From: Duganella radicis
GTDB taxonomy: Bacteria; Pseudomonadota; Gammaproteobacteria; Burkholderiales; Burkholderiaceae_D
Assembly: GCF_009720825.1 (NCBI RefSeq)
Contig: NZ_WNKY01000058.1
Span: 1-34,215 of the forward strand
DNA length: 34,215 nucleotides
Reading direction: 5' to 3'
Shown here one piece after another: positions 30,437 through 34,215 of the stretch. Numbering within the stretch: position 1 is the stretch's first letter; every line of letters starts with the position of its first letter. A model generated the notes under the pieces. It worked only from the letters and a program-made list of their open reading frames with translations, was not told where the DNA came from and did no database searches. The position numbers and the translations under genes are program-made.

Positions 30437-32566
30437 ATGTTTAATAAAGTTACGAAAACCTTCCAGTACGGTCAACACACCGTCACGCTGGAAACTGGCG
30501 AGATCGCTCGTCAGGCCTCCGGCGCGGTGATGGTGTCGATTGAAGACACCGTCGTGCTGGCCACCGTGGTGGCGCGTAAAGACGCGAAACCAGGCCAGGA
30601 CTTCTTCCCACTGACCGTCGACTACCTGGAGAAAACCTACGCCGCGGGCAAGATCCCTGGCGGTTTCTTCAAGCGTGAAGGTCGTCCTTCGGAAAAAGAA
30701 ACGCTGACATCCCGCCTGATCGACCGTCCTATCCGTCCTCTGTTCCCAGAGGGCTACATGAACGAAGTGCAAGTGATTGTGCACGTTCTGTCGGTCAATC
30801 CGGAAATCGATCCAGACATCGCTTCGATGATCGGTGCTTCGGCCGCGCTGTGCGTGTCGGGCGTGCCGTTCAATGGTCCTATCGGCGCCGCCCGCGTGGG
30901 TTACGCCAACGGCCAGTACATCCTGAACCCGACCGTTGAACAACTGAAGACCTCGCAGATGGATCTGGTGGTCGCCGGTACCGAAACCGCCGTGCTGATG
31001 GTGGAATCGGAAGCGCAGCAGCTGTCGGAAGAAATCATGCTGGGCGCCGTGGTCTTTGGCCACACCCAGATGAAGGCCGTGATCGACGCGATCCACGACC
31101 TGGTGCGCGATGGCGGCAAGCCTGAGCAAGTCTGGACCGCCCCGGCCAAGAACGAAGCCCTGATCGGCCGCGTGGCCCACTTCGGCGAAGCCAAGCTGCG
31201 CGACGCTTATCAGACCCGCGACAAGCAAGCCCGTACCGAAAAACTGCGTGCCGCCTCGGCTGAAATCATCGCCGATCTGGGCGCGGAAGCCGCCGCTGCC
31301 GGCGCCGCCGCACCTGACTCGGTTGAAGTCGGCAACATCCTGTTCGAGATGGAATCGAAAATCGTCCGTTCGCAGATCCTGGACGGCGAGCCACGCATCG
31401 ACGGCCGCGACACCCGCACCGTGCGTCCGATCTCGATCCGCACCTCGGTGCTGCCGCGTACCCACGGTTCGGCCCTGTTCACCCGTGGCGAAACCCAGGC
31501 CCTGGTCGTAGCGACCCTGGGCACCGCCCGCGATTCGCAGAAGATCGACGCGCTGATGGGCGAGTACACCGACGACTTCATGCTGCACTACAACATGCCA
31601 CCGTTCGCCACCGGCGAAACCGGCCGCGTCGGTACGCCGAAGCGCCGCGAAGTGGGCCACGGCCGTCTGGCCAAGCGCGCACTGGTCGCGGCCCTGCCGT
31701 CGCCGGACGAGTTCAGCTACTCCGTGCGTCTGGTGTCGGAAATCACCGAATCGAACGGTTCGTCGTCGATGGCCTCGGTCTGCGGCGGCTGCCTGGCGCT
31801 GATGGATGCCGGCGTGCCGATGAAAGAGCACGTGGCCGGTATCGCCATGGGCCTGATCAAGGAAGGCGGCAAGTTCGCCGTGCTGTCCGACATCCTGGGT
31901 GACGAAGACCACCTGGGCGACATGGACTTCAAGGTCGCCGGTACCCGCAACGGTATCACCGCCTTGCAGATGGACATCAAGATCCAGGGCATCACCAAGG
32001 AAATCATGCAAGTGGCGCTGGCGCAAGCCAAGGAAGGCCGCGAGCACATCCTGGGCGAAATGCAGAAAGCCGTGCCGAGCGTGAAGACCGAACTGTCGGA
32101 CTTCGCACCACGCCTGATCACCATCAAGATCAATCCGGAGAAGATCCGTGACGTGATCGGCAAAGGCGGCGCCGTGATCCGCGCCCTGACCGAAGAGACC
32201 GGCACCCAGATCGACATCAGCGACGAAGGCGTGGTCACCATCGCCTCCGTGGACGCCGCTGCCGGCCAGGAAGCCAAGCGCCGCATCGAAGAACTGACCG
32301 CGTCGGTTGAAGTAGGCAAGTCCTACGACGGCACCGTGCTCAAGCTGCTGGACTTCGGCGCCATCGTTCAGGTCATGCCAGGCAAAGACGGCCTGCTGCA
32401 CATCTCGCAGATCGCCAACGAGCGTGTGAACGCCGTGGCCGATTATCTGAAAGAAGGCCAGCAAGTGCGCGTCAAGGTTCTGGAAACCGACGACCGCGGC
32501 CGCCTGAAACTGTCGATGAAAGCCGCCGCGGAAGAAGCTGCCGCCGCTGCCGCCAACGCGCAGTAA
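30437..32566 (+). CDS. pnp: Polynucleotide phosphorylase
   Basis: PNPase (709 residues) degrades RNA 3' to 5' by phosphorolysis and is a core enzyme of RNA decay. Two RNase PH domains (about 10-230 and 310-545) flank a helical linker. The second carries the active site, with TGETGRVGTPKRREVGHGRLAKRAL in parts and catalytic acidic residues in GDEDHLGDMDFKVAGT. A KH domain (about 555-612, VIGKGGAVIRAL) and an S1 domain (about 620-695, GKSYDGTVLKLLDFGAIV, GLLHISQI) bind RNA. The C-terminus is a short Ala-rich tail. The gene order rpsO-pnp is conserved. Confidence 0.97.
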   Translation: MFNKVTKTFQYGQHTVTLETGEIARQASGAVMVSIEDTVVLATVVARKDAKPGQDFFPLTVDYLEKTYAAGKIPGGFFKREGRPSEKETLTSRLIDRPIRPLFPEGYMNEVQVIVHVLSVNPEIDPDIASMIGASAALCVSGVPFNGPIGAARVGYANGQYILNPTVEQLKTSQMDLVVAGTETAVLMVESEAQQLSEEIMLGAVVFGHTQMKAVIDAIHDLVRDGGKPEQVWTAPAKNEALIGRVAHFGEAKLRDAYQTRDKQARTEKLRAASAEIIADLGAEAAAAGAAAPDSVEVGNILFEMESKIVRSQILDGEPRIDGRDTRTVRPISIRTSVLPRTHGSALFTRGETQALVVATLGTARDSQKIDALMGEYTDDFMLHYNMPPFATGETGRVGTPKRREVGHGRLAKRALVAALPSPDEFSYSVRLVSEITESNGSSSMASVCGGCLALMDAGVPMKEHVAGIAMGLIKEGGKFAVLSDILGDEDHLGDMDFKVAGTRNGITALQMDIKIQGITKEIMQVALAQAKEGREHILGEMQKAVPSVKTELSDFAPRLITIKINPEKIRDVIGKGGAVIRALTEETGTQIDISDEGVVTIASVDAAAGQEAKRRIEELTASVEVGKSYDGTVLKLLDFGAIVQVMPGKDGLLHISQIANERVNAVADYLKEGQQVRVKVLETDDRGRLKLSMKAAAEEAAAAAANAQ

Positions 32567-32584
32567 TCGCCAGGTAGTCCGCTG

Positions 32585-32632
32585 AAAAGCCCCCGCCAGC
32601 CTGAGCGTGCTCAGTGCCGGCGGGGGCTTTTT
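32585..32632 (+). terminator. pnp terminator
   Basis: AAAAGCCCCCGCC (32585-32597) pairs with GGCGGGGGCTTTT (32619-32631), followed by a further T. The loop contains a second small stem, CTGAG-CGTG-CTCAG. This is a strong intrinsic terminator, and the A-run on the left arm lets it also serve the converging GH62 gene. Confidence 0.92.
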
Positions 32633-32636
32633 GGTT

Positions 32637-33701
32637 TCATGGCGTGGCGCCGGGCTGGCGGCAAAGCGCGCTCACCGGATTGTCGCCCTGCGCCGTGATC
32701 AGGCCCAGGCGATACGGGAGTTTGATGTAATCGTCCACGCGCACCGCCGGGTCATTGCCCTGGTACAGATATTCCAGCGGCCGGCAGGGATCGATGGTCA
32801 TGGTTTGATCTGTATTCGTCCGTACCATTTCACCGTGCGATATATCTTGCGACCACGCCTGCTTGACGTTATCGCGGCTGGCGAAAGCGTTCATGGAAGC
32901 CGGGGAGAACGGCTCCCATTTTCCCTCCAGACTGTCGCTCTTCCAGATCCGGAAGTAGCGCCCCTTCGGTGACACGGCCTCCACCAGCGTGACGTAGGTA
33001 TGGGTGCCCGCGATCCGGTAGGTATTGCTTGCCTCGAACAGGTCCTCCGTCTTTTCCGTCATGACAGCGACCGTATTATGGAAGCCATGCGGGAACTGGC
33101 GGAGGTCGGTTTCGGACCGCAGCAGGCGCCCGTGGTCATCGGTATTGAACAGATAGCATTTCTGATCATCGCAGATCACCCAGAAATCCAGCCAGCCGTG
33201 ACCTTGCGGTTGTTTGACGATGTCAGGGGCCGCAGAAAAGAATGGCTTGGGAGCGCTCCAGGACTTGGGATCAGCGATATCGTTCGAGGTGGAATAGAGC
33301 GGATCGCCGCCTTGATAAACCAGATACCAGGTTTTTTGCGGAGCAAAATAAAACACTTGGGGGGCCGCGCGATAACCCGGCCCCATCGGGGATTTGTCCA
33401 GCGGCACGATGGTCGCGGATGACGCGTCCGACCACTTCTCAAAGCTTGTGTACGCGAGTCCCCAACCAGCAGAGCCGGCGGTCGTCATGAACACATGATA
33501 TTTGCCGTTCACGTAGACGATCGAAGGGTCTTTCACGCCATAGATGGTCTGGCCTGGAACGGGTTGCGGCGAGATGAGCGGCGCGCTCGATGTCCAGTTA
33601 AATGCTGCGTGCGTGGTGTCGTTGGCGGTCGCGTTGATGCTGCCACATCCTGCCAGGGCAGACATCATGGTTGCCCCGAGAATGCATTTTCTGACTTTCA
33701 T
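32637..33701 (-). CDS. GH62-like alpha-L-arabinofuranosidase, lipoprotein
   Basis: The 354-residue protein resembles glycoside hydrolase family 62, which removes arabinose side chains from arabinoxylan and arabinan. Characteristic segments are VKDPSIVYVNGKYHVF, GLAYTSFEKWSD, QVFYFAPQKTWYLVYQ, DISHGEMVRTNTDQTMTIDPC and LPYRLGLIT. Likely catalytic residues are Asp58 (KDPS), Asp172 (LDFW) and Glu223 (LFEAS). I start at ATG 33701 with GGGGAA as ribosome-binding site. That gives a lipoprotein signal (MKVRKCILGATMMSALAGC, lipobox LAGC), so the enzyme would be membrane-anchored; the open frame continues upstream to 33800 without family similarity. Confidence 0.83.
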   Translation of the reverse strand: MKVRKCILGATMMSALAGCGSINATANDTTHAAFNWTSSAPLISPQPVPGQTIYGVKDPSIVYVNGKYHVFMTTAGSAGWGLAYTSFEKWSDASSATIVPLDKSPMGPGYRAAPQVFYFAPQKTWYLVYQGGDPLYSTSNDIADPKSWSAPKPFFSAAPDIVKQPQGHGWLDFWVICDDQKCYLFNTDDHGRLLRSETDLRQFPHGFHNTVAVMTEKTEDLFEASNTYRIAGTHTYVTLVEAVSPKGRYFRIWKSDSLEGKWEPFSPASMNAFASRDNVKQAWSQDISHGEMVRTNTDQTMTIDPCRPLEYLYQGNDPAVRVDDYIKLPYRLGLITAQGDNPVSALCRQPGATP

Positions 33702-33880
33702 GAATGTTCCCCGTTTATTGTGCAGATTGGCGTCCGAGGGATTCGGGTCTTGCCCAACCGGCTGCGAGGCATTCTGCGGTGGGACCGCGTCGCACAGCAA
33801 TTACAAAAATAATCAAAACGCCAAATGAAATTGAGCACTCAGTCAATCGGGCGGGCGCGACGCTTGATCAGAAGTTGCAT
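33702..33880. other. Intergenic region between GH62 gene and RHH ORF
   Basis: This 179-bp stretch must hold the GH62 promoter on the minus strand. A/T-rich sequence lies around 33800-33835, but I cannot choose hexamers with confidence. Open frames on the plus strand run through it without a good start and are probably not genes. Confidence 0.3.
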
Positions 33881-33997
33881 ATGTCCGTGCGAAGTAAGTA
33901 CCATGTGGTGGAGAAGCTGGCCATTGCCGCACAGGCTGAAGGAAAAAGTATCAATGCCATGGCTCAAGAGGCCCTTCAAGAGCGAGTCGCCTCATGA
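33881..33997 (+). CDS. Short ribbon-helix-helix (HicB/Arc-like) ORF, possible antitoxin remnant
   Basis: The 38-residue ORF reads like the core of an Arc/MetJ or HicB-type ribbon-helix-helix DNA-binding domain: MSVRSKYHVVEKLAIAA is strand plus first helix, and EGKSINAMAQEALQERV is the turn and second helix. AGAAG (33870-33874) is six bases before the ATG; TTG 33875 is an alternative start. A full protein of this family is usually longer, so this may be a truncated antitoxin. No toxin gene is adjacent within the window; the IS3 element starts 93 bp downstream. Confidence 0.45.
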   Translation: MSVRSKYHVVEKLAIAAQAEGKSINAMAQEALQERVAS

Positions 33998-34089
33998 AAA
34001 GCGGCTAACTCAACATTCCAGCAGACGCCTTGGCTGATTTCTTATAGTGCCATATCCAACCGGCAGTCAACTGGGCTGCCTCCACGCTG

Positions 34090-34215
34090 TGAATCGCCCC
34101 GGGTTTGAAGGAGGCTCCAACATTTGAGAAAATGGAGCCACCATGAAAAAATCAGTCCGATATTCCCCCGAAGTGATGGAGCGCGCCGTGCGCATGGTCC
34201 AGGAGGCCGGCAGCG
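34090..34215 (+). mobile_element. Left end of an IS3-family element (partial)
   Basis: The sequence from TGAATCGCCCCGGGTT at 34090, matching from memory the terminal inverted repeat of IS3-family elements common in Burkholderiales, through the start of orfA looks like the left tip of an insertion sequence. The rest lies outside the window, so completeness and target-site duplication cannot be judged. The short GGAGGCTCC palindrome at 34108-34116 precedes orfA. Confidence 0.7.
34143..34215 (+). CDS. IS3-family transposase OrfA, N-terminus (cut by window)
   Basis: The first 24 codons read MKKSVRYSPEVMERAVRMVQ and continue to the window edge. This is the start of an IS3-type OrfA, whose N-terminal helix-turn-helix binds the element ends and which is fused to OrfB by frameshifting. 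GGAG (34131-34134 area, GGAGCCACC) serves as ribosome-binding site. Confidence 0.8.
   Translation, partial: MKKSVRYSPEVMERAVRMVQEAGS

Noticed and set aside
30431..32464. 677-codon minus-strand frame opposite pnp
   Set aside because: Shadow of the strongly conserved pnp; no motifs of its own.
33702..33800. Upstream extension of the GH62 protein
   Set aside because: The lipoprotein signal with lipobox begins at the ATG at 33701; the preceding residues are not signal-like or conserved-looking.

Overview
The window looks like a chromosomal segment of a GC-rich betaproteobacterium, most likely Oxalobacteraceae (Massilia/Duganella/Janthinobacterium-like). The reasons are the gene neighbourhoods: an iscRSUA-hscBA-fdx-iscX operon; an ECF sigma factor/DUF3619/DUF3106/RDD operon divergent from ilvI; and an ilvIHC...pssA-leuA...rpsO-pnp order familiar from Burkholderiales. 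The genus is an inference from gene order and protein style; no search was run.

Layout. 1-1963: a short unassigned edge, then a divergent pair, an S41-like peptidase homologue (minus) and a uracil-DNA-glycosylase-fold protein (plus), both with altered active-site motifs. 2067-8485: the complete ISC iron-sulfur assembly operon. Two small genes of unknown function (5138-6048) sit exactly between hscB and hscA and look like an inserted cassette. 8472-11030: a methyltransferase, threonine aldolase and rRNA pseudouridine synthase follow with overlapping ends, so the plus-strand unit may run for about 9 kb. 11031-15409 (minus): an S9 prolyl-oligopeptidase, then the operon sigma factor > DUF3619 > DUF3106 > RDD. 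15410-15854 is a structured 445-bp gene-free leader in front of ilvI.

15855-19145: ilvI-ilvH-ilvC for branched-chain amino acid synthesis, closed by a strong bidirectional terminator. 19190-21307: a small membrane protein, a 138-bp palindromic repeat element resembling a REPIN/MITE, and two tandem SIMPL-domain periplasmic proteins. 21363-23831: pssA and leuA. 23828-29835 is accessory: a PfkB sugar kinase, a tightly overlapping NIPSNAP/hydrolase/monooxygenase/ArsR operon, an outer-membrane barrel, an MFS sugar-type transporter and a small lipoprotein. 29973-32566: rpsO and pnp with their terminators. 32637-34215: a GH62 arabinofuranosidase-like lipoprotein, a short ribbon-helix-helix ORF and the left end of an IS3-family element cut by the window edge.

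How it works together. The conserved blocks supply Fe-S clusters, isoleucine/valine/leucine precursors, phosphatidylserine and RNA decay/translation functions; ilvD, a later enzyme of the ilv pathway, is typically Fe-S dependent but is not in this window. The most unusual part is the two-gene cassette inside the isc operon. It is followed without any spacer by an hscA that has no recognisable Shine-Dalgarno sequence, so hscA translation probably depends on translation of the cassette.
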